Shown piece by piece: positions 33,691 to 43,960 of a DNA stretch of 64,000 nucleotides. How positions within the stretch are numbered: position 1 is the first letter of the stretch; each line of letters begins with the position of its first letter. A program made the position numbers and the translations under genes. Under the pieces are notes generated by a model. The model was not told the DNA's origin, ran no database searches, and was given only the letters and a program-made list of their open reading frames with translations. Origin of the DNA: Blumeriella jaapii. Its lineage: Eukaryota > Ascomycota > Leotiomycetes > Helotiales > Drepanopezizaceae. The stretch spans positions 1,420,585 through 1,484,584 of the forward strand of contig VWND01000095.1 of the NCBI GenBank assembly GCA_009599575.1. Reading direction: 5' to 3'.

Positions 33691-34379
33691 CGATTTTTAA
33701 AGTTAAATTATCGTCGCTAGCGACAAAATCTTTTTAATCGACGTTTTATCGGGAAACGAATAGCCGGCTTTAGTTTCAAAACAAACGCTAAATTATAACA
33801 AAACTTAGAAAATATTCGGCTAAAAACATTTACGTCGCTAATCGAAATGGCACCGCGAATAAAATTAACCAATATTAATATTTTTAATTATTAATTCGGA
33901 AATAAAAGTTCCGAAGATTTCGTTTTCGTATTAAACAAATCCGATTTATATATTTTACTTTTTTATATTAATATTAGCATTTTTTACAAGCGCAAAACTG
34001 ATAAAATACGATTCGTAAATCTTAGCAAATTCGGTAGAAATATTTCCGGAAAAATAAACGATTGGTTCGAAAAAAATAAAATAATAAAACTATTTTAATT
34101 AATTATTAGCGAATTCGAAAAACTTATTACCGGCCGATTTTCCAGCTTATTATTTGGCAGCCGATTTACAAAAAAACGATTTGATAATTTAGCAATCGGA
34201 ATCTAATTTTTACTAAAAAAAAAAAAGATTTTGTATAAAGTTTTACGCAACCGAAAAAAAACTATAGCTTTCGATTTTACCGAAATAGGCTAATTCAGCT
34301 TTGACGTTACGCTTTATATCGATATCAAAACCGTGTTTTACGAAGCTTGGCAAAAAAGACCTTTTCAGTTTTTAAAGCT

Positions 34380-35660
34380 TTTCAAAATAAAATAATCGAA
34401 ATGCTAAAAAAACGAATTAAACAAAAAATTTTCGAATTCTGCTACGGCCTATACAAAAACAAATAATTTATCGTTGCGAAAAAAAAAAAAAGCATTTATA
34501 AACTTATTATCGCAATCGTCGAAATAAACAAAATAACGATACGAAACGCTAACGTATTATTTAACGTCGATTAATTTTCAAACGAATTCGCAAAACTAAC
34601 GATCGCTTCCTTTTTCGATCTGTTTTCCGGCTACGATTATTTAATACTTGACCTACGATTTCGAAACATAACGGCAATTTAAATTTCAATCGGTTTATTG
34701 CGTATAACGAAAATACTTATGAAAACCATTAATTTAATCGCATAATTCGTAAAAATCGTATACAAAATTTTTATAATTTATATTTTTAATATTATTTTCT
34801 TTTACGTTAACGACGTTGAAATAAAAAGCTTTAAATTATATTATAATAATGAAAAAATCTTTTCTGAAATTCGACGTTATATAATAAAATATATTTAAAA
34901 TATCGATAAAATTATAATTTGCTTCGAAAAAGCCAAAGCTATTATTAGCTTTCGATCAAAATTTTATATATCCGAAATAAATATCGTCGGTTATATAATT
35001 AACAGCGCTGGCCGCTATTCTTAACGAAAAAAAATTAAAAAAATCTGCGAATAAGAAAAGTATGAAAATATTACCGAAGCCAAAGCTTTTATTAGCGTTG
35101 TGATTTACTACCGTAATTAAATCAAAAACTTTTTTTAAAAAACTATATCTATTTATATTACGATAAAAAAAAAAGTCGATTTCGTTTAGAAAAAAAAACA
35201 AAGCAAAGCTATAAAATTTTTAAAAACGATTTTTTATCGGCTTTATCGCTTATACGAATCGATTACAGCTTAGACGCAAAAAAAATTATTTTGATTATCG
35301 ACGCTAATATTTTCGGTTAAAAAGCTGTATTATAACAAATCGATAAAAACAAAAAACGGCATTTTTTACGATTCGAAAGCGGTTTATAATTCCCCGCTGA
35401 AATACGCTACGATGCTATTAAACGAAAATATCGAAGCGCTTTTAAAATAATAAAAAAAATAAAAAATAAATTATACGGCGTATATTTTATTTTGAAAACG
35501 GACGCAAAAATTTTTGTCGATTAATTAAATAAAAAAGCTAATAATTTATCAAAAGCGCTCGTTATTAATTAAATAGCTTAAATACGATTTATAAATTTCG
35601 AAATCAGATATATTAAAAAAATAATTAACACAGCGGCAAACGGCTTTTTTAAACGAAAAC
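34380..35660 (+). pseudogene. Family D copy 1 reverse transcriptase and RNase H
   Basis: RT begins IFEFCYGLYKNK (about 34427-34466), a signature of large fungal gypsy elements, and continues FIVAKKKKSIYKLIIAIVEI, NKITIRNANV and SFFDLFSGYDYLIL. The catalytic box reads YVNDVEIKS (about 34803-34829), with the first Asp changed to Asn. NIVGYIINSAGRYS (about 34981-35022) and AFISVVIYYRN (about 35085) close RT. RNase H spans about 35270-35660, including KNGIFYDSKAVYNSPLKYAT. Stops at Gln and Trp codons show RIP. Confidence 0.87.
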
Positions 35661-36149
35661 GCTTTTATTCGTTTAATCTCGTTGAATAAAACGAATAAAA
35701 TATCAACGAATAAATTGCTAATAAAATCGGCTGCTTCGCTATTTGCGCCTTGGATTTTATAAAACCAAAACTATTCGCGTTGCTATTTCGGCTGGTACCG
35801 CGAGTGAAAAACATTAATTTTCGGGCCGAAAAAGCATTCGCGTTATTATTTCGGCTAATACCGCGAATAAATTTAACCGAAAGCGATCGGAATAAGCCGA
35901 TTAGCGACGAAAATAAACTTTTAATCGATAATTACGAAACCGAAGACTTTTATTTAATCGCATATTATTTAATTATTTTATTTAAATTATTTAACGTGCT
36001 AAATTATTAATTTAAATTATTTAAAAACCAAGCTTTCGATTATATTTTAGCCGACAGAAAGCTATATAAAATAAAAAACAATATATATTAAAAACGCTTA
36101 GTAATAAATAATAAAACCGACAAATTTCAAATTATAAAAAAAGCCTACG

Positions 36150-37375
36150 AAAAAGTGTTTTATAAAAAAGCTAAAGCCATTTATTACCGAATCAAAAACG
36201 ATTTTTAATAAAAAAAATACTTCGAAAATTACAAAGTTTTCGTCAAAAGCTGTATTTTTTGCTAAAAACGAAAGCTTGGCCGAAAAAAAAACTTATTATA
36301 TCCGACGTAGTTTTTTAAAATTTAAAAAAAAATTAATTTCGACGTTATACGCGTACCGACTACCGATCGCGGTTATATATGCTTTGTATTCGCTATTAAC
36401 GACTTATTTAAATAGCTTAAAAAGCGACTTTTCCGAAACGCTATTTTCGAAGCTATAGCGATTTTTTTTTAAAAAAACGTTATATATCGATATAATTTGT
36501 TTAGCAAATTAAACGTCGATAATAAATTCGAAAACAAAAGCGTTGTCGAGATTTTTATAAAAAAATACGGTATTCAACGTATTTAAATCTTAGCCTATAA
36601 TTCGAAAAATAATAAATCCGTTAAACGAAGTTACAAAAATATTTTTGACGGCTTTTTAAAAGTTATTCGAAAAAGTTATAAACGTTGATCGCGGAAATTC
36701 TCGAAAATGCTTTTTGCTATACGCATATGCATATACGCTTTTATTAAAATAATCTTATTTTTTATTTAATACGGCAAAAACGCTCGATTGCTTTTGAAAA
36801 CAAAATAGCTTATATAAAAACTTTATAACGTAGTTAAAATAAAAACGAAAGCAGATTTATTAGCAATAAGATTTAAACAGCTAAATTACCGCGATATAAA
36901 TATAAAAAAAACAATTTAAAAAAAAAAGAAATATAAAAAAGCAGTTAAAAAAATCTGAAATAAGACCAAAATTCTAAAAAAAACGCTAATTAAAAAAAAA
37001 GATTTGGTTTTAATTTACGACGTTCAGCGCGCTATTAACAAATCGGCCGATATTAAACTTAATTATAAATAGCTCGGATTTTACGAAATATGCGAGGCCG
37101 AATTAAATAAAAACTATTATAAATTTACGAAACTCGATAAAACAAAATTAAAAAAAACGTTCGCCGCCAATCGATTAAAGCGATTTTACAGAAAAAACCA
37201 GCAAATTTATCCTTTGGATTTTAAATCAGAAAGCGATTCCGATTCCAGCGAATCCGACGACGATTCCGACCAAAGCGATTATACTCCTGAAAAAAAAAAG
37301 CCTATCTTTCTGGAAAAATCTGAAAATAACCGGACGATAACTCCGCTGCTGAAAGCACAGTTCAAATCGTAATTC
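36150..37375 (+). pseudogene. Family D copy 1 integrase with acidic C-terminal tail
   Basis: Zinc-finger remnants lie at about 36235-36270 (FVKSCIFC). The core runs about 36310-36990 with NVDNKFENKSVVEIFIKKYG near 36510-36570 (the D-x-G-x-E block) and SKNNKSVKRSYKNIFDGFLK. The late part reads KTKADLLAIRFKQLNYRDIN. The C-terminal tail at about 37226-37300 is a strikingly preserved acidic run (SESDSDSSESDDDSDQSDYT), and a stop follows near 37370. Acidic tails of this kind are often protein-interaction or disordered regions; a targeting role is speculation. Confidence 0.8.
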
Positions 37376-37900
37376 CATTTATAACTGAAAAAAAAAAAGA
37401 TATATACAAAATTGTTTACTAACTGTTTTATTATTTTTATTATCTATTGTTTTTCTTTTTATTATATACTATTCTACTGTTTTTATTTTGCTTGCTTATA
37501 TACAATCTAATTATTTTGTTTTATATACGTTGTTTATTTTAAAAACCTTTTTTTATATTATTTAAAACACCTATTATACTTTTTTTTATTTAATTATATT
37601 TTGGTTTATCAAAACAAAAACTTTATATATATTTAAGCCGCATATTTAATATATTTATATTATTCGCATATTTTACAAAAACTATTTTTTATATATTTTA
37701 TTATTTATTATTTTTTGCATTATTTACTTTTTTCGTTGTTTTAAACGAATGCTTATTTAAATAATTATAATTTATTGGAAAAACATTATGCGGATTCCCG
37801 TAACTTTTAAATACAAATATTTTATAATTTTTATACTTTTTTTCAATTACTTTTTAACAAATATAATATACTTTTTTAATTAACAAATCTATCGATATTA
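37375..37900 (+). other. Family D copy 1 non-coding spacer
   Basis: About 520 bases of very AT-rich, pyrimidine-biased sequence (TTATTTTTATTATC, TTTTATTATATAC) between the end of pol and the extra coding-like region. No readable frame. It could hold a 3' end signal for pol or a promoter for the downstream region; nothing specific is visible. Confidence 0.6.
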
Positions 37901-37904
37901 TATC

Positions 37905-40900
37905 GTTTTCTAAGCAAAGCGTTGCTAAATCTAGCAAACTTATTTTTAATTTATTTTAAAACGGAATTATTATACGCAATCTTTCCGAATTTAAGCAAAT
38001 ATATAATGCCGCCATTTTAAATTAATAAGCAGCTTTCGTAAAAACGTTTATAAAATAATTCGATATAATAATTAAAAACGTTAACGAATTTCTATTCGAT
38101 TACGAAAATTTCGTTAAAGCTAAATTCGTTCGCAAAAGTTTTAATTACGACAAATTTCTGCTGAATTACGATAACGTTTTAAAAGCTTTCGCCGGAGCAA
38201 AAAAAGCTCGAAATAATAAAAAAAAGATAACAGATCGGATTTTGCGCTTTCTGCTAAATTAACGAAGAAAAAAAATCCAAAAATACGTTTTTAGCAAAAT
38301 CACCGATATTATTTTATTTCGGCATTTCGCTCGCTTTTTCGAAATTATTACTTTTACGAAAAAAAAAGTTTGAATATTAAACGCTTATATTTTTAAAACG
38401 CAAGCTTTAAAAGCTAATAATTCAAAAGCCCGCAGATTTATAAGCTTTTTTACAGCTGCTTGCAAATTAATTAACGACGTTATGCAATTATTAAAAAAAG
38501 TTTTAATCGGCTGCGAAATTCCGAATTTGACTTTTTTTTAAAGCAAAAAATTAAACGTCGTTAAATGCGGCATTTTTATATCGAAAAAAAAAACGACGCT
38601 ATTCCGATATTTTAAATTTACGACGACGAAAAAAACGAAAAAGTTAATATTATTTTCGTTTAATTCGAAAAAACGCACGCGGTAGGAATTAATATTTTTA
38701 AAGCGGCTAAAATTATTCGGCGATTTTTATTTTTAATTATCGAAAACGAATTCGAAAACGAAATTAAAAGCGTAATAGCAAATAACCGCTTATTCGAATA
38801 CAAAAAACCTATTATATTTATAAAAACGATTTCGAAAAAAGTAAACAAAAAACGTCGAAAAGCGCGCCGATATTTCCGAAACCTTTTTTGTTCGAAAAAG
38901 AAAATTATTCACGTCGTTAATAAAAAAAGCACCGCGAATAAAAACAGCCGGAAATCGACGCCGAGCTATAATTTTCAAATTAATTAATAAAAAACGCGAC
39001 GATTTTACGAAATTAAATTTAAAAAACACCGGCATTCCGAAAAAAAAAAACCCAAACGATTTTGAATTTGACTTTTCGAAATTAAATACGCAAATACTAA
39101 AAACGCTTGCTGCGTTTAAAAACGTCGTATTACTATCGTTAATATTCGAAACTTTAATAAAAGCATTTAAGATTTCGATTATTATACGATTCGACCGAAA
39201 AAGCTTGAAAAAAAATATCGAAATTATCGCGGAAAAAATTACGCAAAAAGTATAAAATTAAATTATTTTGTTTAAAATTCTCGTTTTCGACGACGACACG
39301 ATTCAAAAGTTTTATTTCGATACTTTTATATAAAAATCAAATAAATCCGTCAGCTTTTTTTTTTTTGCTTCGAACGAAAACTAAATTAAATCTTTTTCGG
39401 AAAATTGCAAATATAATACGCTAAAACAAATAAAAAAAACTTTTAAAAACGGTAACCCGTTTTTACTCGAGTTTTTTTTCGCTGAAAAACTCCGATTTCT
39501 TAATTTCGTTTTTGCGAATAACGTTAACGCCAAAAAAAACGGCAAATTCTGCTATTTTCACGTACGTTATTACGCGGCGTATTACGATTTAATTACAAAA
39601 AAAATTAACGTTATCGGTTTCGCTGATCGATTCGCTGTTATTAAAAATTCGAATTACGACGTGTTCGAAATTAATTTTAATAATTAATTTATATTCCGAC
39701 GAAAAACTGCGAAAACTATTTAAGCACGTGCTAAAGCTTATTTGGGCTACGCAAATTTTAAAGCAAATCTTAAGGTTTTTAGCGCGATTATAAAATTCGA
39801 TTAAAACGTAGAAAAATAAAAGCAACGAATATTTCTAAAAGCCGATTTTTCTGGCTTTTCGACCGAAAATATATTTTAAAATTTATTTAAATTAAACTGC
39901 GAATTCGTTAATTACGTAAAATTTTATAACGGAAAAAACAAGCTATTACTGCATTTTATAAAAAAAAAAATAGTTATATATAAGCATTACTTTCGATTAA
40001 TTAAAACCTAGAAAGCGCTTACAATTTTCTTCGCTAATATATTTTATAATTTTATTTAATAAGCTTTAAAATGCATTCCGGCTTTTATTTCGCTGTTTTA
40101 ATTATTCGAAATTTCGGAAACTGCCGCTTTATAGCTTATTTTAACGTTTCGATCGCTTTAAATTTCGTTGGTCCCGACCGTATTACAATTACAAAATTCG
40201 ATATCGCCGACTTTTAAAAAAAGGAAAAAATCGAAAATTTTATCGACGCTATTTTCGATTATTACGTTTTGCTTGTTTTCGCATATAATTCGGAAATAAT
40301 CGAAGCTTATTTGCAATTATACCACGACGTTAAATTAATTAAAACCATCCAGAAAAACTTAGCTTTTTTGTATTTCAGCGCGTTTAAAATAATAGCTTCG
40401 GCTATTTTATCGGATTACAAAACCGAAAGCTACGAAATAAAAAATAAAATAATTTTCATCAGCTTTTCGATTAAACAAAAAGTTTTCGTCAGATTTAAAA
40501 CCTAAAAAACCGACGGCGCGATATTAGTTTATTCGAATAATTACACGGCGCAAAAATACAGAAATTACTTCGAAAACGATAATCCGATAAATAATTTAAT
40601 ATTATTTGTATTGCGGCGAAAATAATTACAGTATTTTCGGTAATTTCGATTGCAAACGATTATTTCCGAATTATTTCGTAAAATAGTCTTTTTTACAAGT
40701 TTCGGAGCTTTTTTAAAAGCATTCGTCGGCAAACAATTATAATCCGACCTATTAGTTTTACGCGAAGCAAAAGCGTTAATCGGTTTTAATTACGACGAAT
40801 TAATCGATTATTTTTACGATTTTAATACAAAACTTTTCAGCGCTTTTTGCAAAGCGTAAAACCACGTCCAAAAGCTGAAATCTATTATTTACGAAGAAAA

Positions 40901-41115
40901 GTCGTAAAAAGCATTCGTCGCGGCAACATTTGATAATATTATCGACGAAAAAGCTATTAAAACGTTCGTAAATCTAAACGATATTTCGACTGATATTTTA
41001 TTAAATTATTTTTTAAAAAAGCAAAATAAACAAATAATTTAAACGATAAACGAAACGCTATCTTTTCGCAAAAGCTAATAGTAAAAAGGCCAAGAACGGA
41101 TTAAAAAACCATAAG
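37905..41115 (+). pseudogene. Family D ORF3: about 1,000-codon accessory coding region, unknown
   Basis: Three long readable segments in plus-strand frames follow each other. Segment one (about 37912-38970) includes EFLFDYENFVKAKFVRKSF, RRFISFFTAACKLINDVMQL and KKVNKKRRKARRYFRNLF. Segment two (about 39020-40040) includes KNVVLLSLIFETLIKAFKI and KINVIGFADRFAVIKNSNYD. Segment three (about 40066-41035) includes NFVGPDRITITKFDIADF, VFAYNSEIIEAYLQLYHD and DELIDYFYDFNTKLFSAF. Interruptions are almost all TAA or TAG where CAA, CAG or TGG would do, as in pol. I recognise no domain. Its end is repeated in D copy 3 (10791-11288). It may be an accessory or captured gene carried by the retroelement. Confidence 0.55.
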
Positions 41116-41250
41116 AATATAAAATTAAAAAGTTTAATTTATAATTAATTGGTTTTTAAACTATATAAAATAAACTAAATTGTATTTATTAGAATTATGT
41201 TTTTTTTTAATCGTAATTAAAAACGATTACGTATGTTATTTAAAACAGAA

Positions 41251-41517
41251 TATAAAACGGTAATATTTTGTATTAATAAAAGTTAGTAGTTTTAGCTATA
41301 ATCGAGGCATAGACCCTTTCGAAACCTTTTACTATTGACTACCTTTAATAAGTATAAAAGCAAAGCATTTTTTTAGATAATATCATAGGCACGCAATCCA
41401 ATTTATACTTTTATTTTTTTTTTTTTTCCTTTCTTCAGTTTTTTCTAGGGATTCCCTAGACTATTTTACCTACCGATATGTGGCCGTATCAGTCTGGTTT
41501 TCCTACCTATTTTTACA
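41251..41517 (+). repeat. Family D copy 1, 3' LTR (267 bp)
   Basis: Starts TATAAAACGG and ends TTTTTACA. More evenly RIPed than the 5' LTR. Confidence 0.94.
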
Positions 41518-42653
41518 TCGCTTTTTTAAATAAGCTATTTCGATCTTTTGTTACAAAAATATCGACGCTCGAAGCTTCGCTAAATTATATATATTTTACG
41601 TATACAAATATTTTAGCTTTTTAAAAAGTATTATTAGCGATCGTAGCTTTTAATATTAATTTACTTTTTGATTTGAATTAAATAAAATATTCGGTACGCA
41701 ATTAAAGTTTTCGACAGCCGCTTATTTTAAAACCGACGGTCAAACCGAAATTTACAACTAATATTTGCAAAAACGCTTTCGATTTTTCGTAAATTTTTAT
41801 TAAAACGATTAAAACGAATTTTTTTTAATAATAAATTTCGCCTAAATAATTTTTTTTTACGAAAATCTAAATGGCTTTTTATTTTTTAAAATTTTATACG
41901 GTTATATTTTTTATATTTATTAAAACTAAAAGCTCGATATTTCCTTTTTTTTTTAATTTCTTATATAAGCTAAACGCAGATAAAGCTCGTGCGTACGCTC
42001 GCCGCCATTACGACGTTTAAAACCTCGCCAAATCGCATTTTTAACAAACCTACGATAAAATAAAAAAAAATACGAATAAGTTTCGCCGCGCGATCGATTT
42101 TAACGTTAACGATTACGTATAATTCGATATGCGTTTATTTCCGACCTTCCGGCTTTTTCGCAAGCTCGATAATTTAATAAACGGCCCTTTTAAAATTATA
42201 ATCAAAATTTTCGATAACGTTTTTAAACTAGACCTTTCTAATATTATAAACGTATATTTAATTTTTCACGTTAATCGATTGCGTAAAACAGCTAACGACG
42301 CGCTTCTAAATCAGATTAATCTAATCTTTAAATTTATTAATATAATTAATAAGCTTAAATACGAAATCGAAAAATTAATCGCTTATCGAATACAACGGAA
42401 AATCCTTTAATACAAAGCTTTTTAAGTAGGCTTAAATAAAAACCTTACGTAATACCCCGCGTTTGATTTTATATATGCTTTTCTGAAAATACGCGACTTT
42501 TATTTGGCGTATAAAAAGCTTCCCGGTTTTTCTGCAAAATATATAAATTGGCTAAAAGCGTATTCCGAAGATTTGAATTCGTACGATCATTTGGATAGTG
42601 ACGTATTAATAAATAAAAGCTCGAGGGCGCGTTTTTTTCGGACGGGAGGATAA
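41518..42653 (+). pseudogene. Family E copy 2 integrase core and C-terminus (block 3)
   Basis: The block continues the integrase core after D: YKNIDARSFAKLYIFYVYKY, IISDRS, then AAYFKTDGQTEIYN (about 41715-41756). The C-terminal barrel at about 42085-42300 reads FNVNDYVQFDMRLF, NGPFKIIIKIFDNVFKLDL and NVYLIFHVNRLRK. A chromo-like or GPY-type end follows (about 42335-42470). The protein ends in SSRARFFRTGG and a stop (about 42620-42650). The purine tract GGACGGGAGGATAA just before the LTR is the likely polypurine tract. The open stretch 42129-42410 belongs here. Confidence 0.87.
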
Positions 42654-42921
42654 TATAACGATTTATTCTTTTGCTATTTTTCGTGTTATTTTAGCAACTA
42701 CGTGTAGCTGCAAGCTTTTTGATCTCCTGGTGGATTTTTTATTAATTATAAAAACTATTTATATATATAAGGCTTTCTTTTTTTAGCAACTTCTGCCTTT
42801 TGCAATTGTTAATTTTAAATAAATATTTTTGTTACAAAACCAAAAGCTCGTTTCTTATACCATATGAACACGGCGACCAGTTAACTGATCTCCCAGCCCT
42901 TCGACTAATTAAATCGTCACA
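42654..42921 (+). repeat. Family E copy 2, 3' LTR (268 bp)
   Basis: Starts TATAACGATTTATTC and ends AATCGTCACA. Its 3' end is nearly unmutated (CGGCGACCAGTTAACTGATC). Followed by the target duplication CTGAC and the last base of the split F copy 3 LTR. Confidence 0.94.
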
Positions 42922-42927
42922 CTGACA

Positions 42928-43439
42928 GTAAAAAACAAAAGGCAAAAGGTAAAAGAAAACCGTTAGTTTTACGAAAAGCTTTTGCTTAAGCGTATAATAA
43001 GTAAGAAAAGCTGCTTACGAACCTTGGATTTTAGGTTATAAAAGCAATAAAGTTGTAAAGCAAAAAAAAATCGCATTTAAAATAATAAATTACATTTTTT
43101 TAGCCGAAAATCTTGATATATAATAAAACTCGAGCTTGATAAAGCTTTTATAATTATCGAATAGCTTATAACCGATTAAAAAGGTTAATATGAATTATTA
43201 TAAAAAATATTTTAATTGCAAACAAATGTAAATAGGCTTTCTAAAAGCGAAAAAGCGAAAAAAAAAAATTGAAAATACGTACAAAACACTTATTTAAATT
43301 AGTTTTTATTAATAAAATTTAATTTTTTAATTTAAAATCTGAAAATAACGGCTTGCTTTTATTATAGTTTAATCTAATGTAATTTAATATCTGGCTTTAA
43401 TGGTGTTTTAATATAAAATGCGATCGTAAAAAATCATGA
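42928..43439. other. Unassigned AT-rich stretch
   Basis: About 510 bases outside F copy 3. No open frame of note and no match to the other families in the window. It is A-rich (AAAACAAAAGGCAAAAGG) with scattered TpA, and looks RIPed. It may belong to the LTR or flank of the H element. Confidence 0.5.
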
Positions 43440-43960
43440 ACTGAGATGGGACACTTGGATGCAGTGGGACACTTGCTTTCCCCCACATTATCCGAGTGCC
43501 CGCAGGATAAATGTGGGAAGGCAGCCCACTATTACTGGCCATACTATTATGCGTATCCACGCAACTGACAGATTATACTTTGATCGGTATTGTATGCACA
43601 CTCCTTAGGCTTCTCTTTGAGCTTTACGCTTATACATCTCACTGACGGACCATCGCAAAAGGCGGCGAAAAGCGTAGTCGACAGCAGCAATGGCTGTACC
43701 AACACGAATTGCTTTCGGGGTTGTATTTTGTATTTAATTCTTTAGCTTAGCACGTTTCCGTACCCCCTAGTTAAAGCTTCGAAGTTCCTCTGCGAAGGGT
43801 GCTTGATTCTTCTAGAACTAAGTTTACAAAAAAAGAAAGAATACGCTGTGGTCGGAATGGTCTGTGCTTTATAATGGCCTTAGGCCATAAAGCTATCACA
43901 AGCCCCATTCTCCCAAGCTCTCGACCTCGAAAGTTCAATAAATAAAAGCTATAATATATA
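43440..43960. other. Island of sequence largely spared by RIP
   Basis: About 500 bases with normal CpA and TpG content and clearly higher GC, unlike everything around it. It contains a doubled GGGACACTTG motif (about 43448-43480), a segment matching the LINE 3' end (43531-43770) and the probable H LTR start with its polypurine tract (43910-43925). No open frame long enough to be a gene is seen. Confidence 0.7.
43531..43770 (+). repeat. Less-mutated relative of the LINE 3' region
   Basis: It aligns over about 240 bases with 52371-52610 near the LINE 3' end (shared CGAATTGCTTTCGG and TTAGCTTAGCACGTTTCCG). Most differences are C here against T in the LINE, for example GTACCCCC against GTATTTTC. 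Neither the LINE body nor its TAC tail is attached. It is either a fragment of another LINE or a short element sharing that tail. Confidence 0.75.

Larger units (their letters stand above)
30220..41517 (+). mobile_element. Family D copy 1, complete 11.3-kb Ty3/gypsy with an extra ORF region
   Basis: Two 267-bp LTRs (30220-30486 and 41251-41517) enclose 10.76 kb. TCGC flanks it on both sides (30216-30219, 41518-41521); if the final A of the LTR is counted as target the duplication is ATCGC. Removing the element restores the E integrase frame. Order: gag, protease, RT, RNase H, integrase with an acidic tail, about 0.5 kb spacer, then about 3.2 kb of coding-like sequence (ORF3). The domain order is Ty3/gypsy, but the size is about twice the usual 5-6 kb. 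Confidence 0.94.
15389..42921 (+). mobile_element. Family E copy 2, complete Ty3/gypsy carrying two nested insertions
   Basis: The 5' LTR (15389-15657) and 3' LTR (42654-42921) enclose an internal region read in three blocks: 15658-19241, 29073-30219 and 41518-42653. Joined, these give gag, protease, RT, RNase H, integrase and a C-terminal domain in the usual order. The gaps are FB-2 (19242-29070) and a complete D (30220-41517). Target duplication: CTGAT (15384-15388) and CTGAC (42922-42926), differing by one C-to-T. Without the nested elements the copy is about 6.4 kb. Confidence 0.95.
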
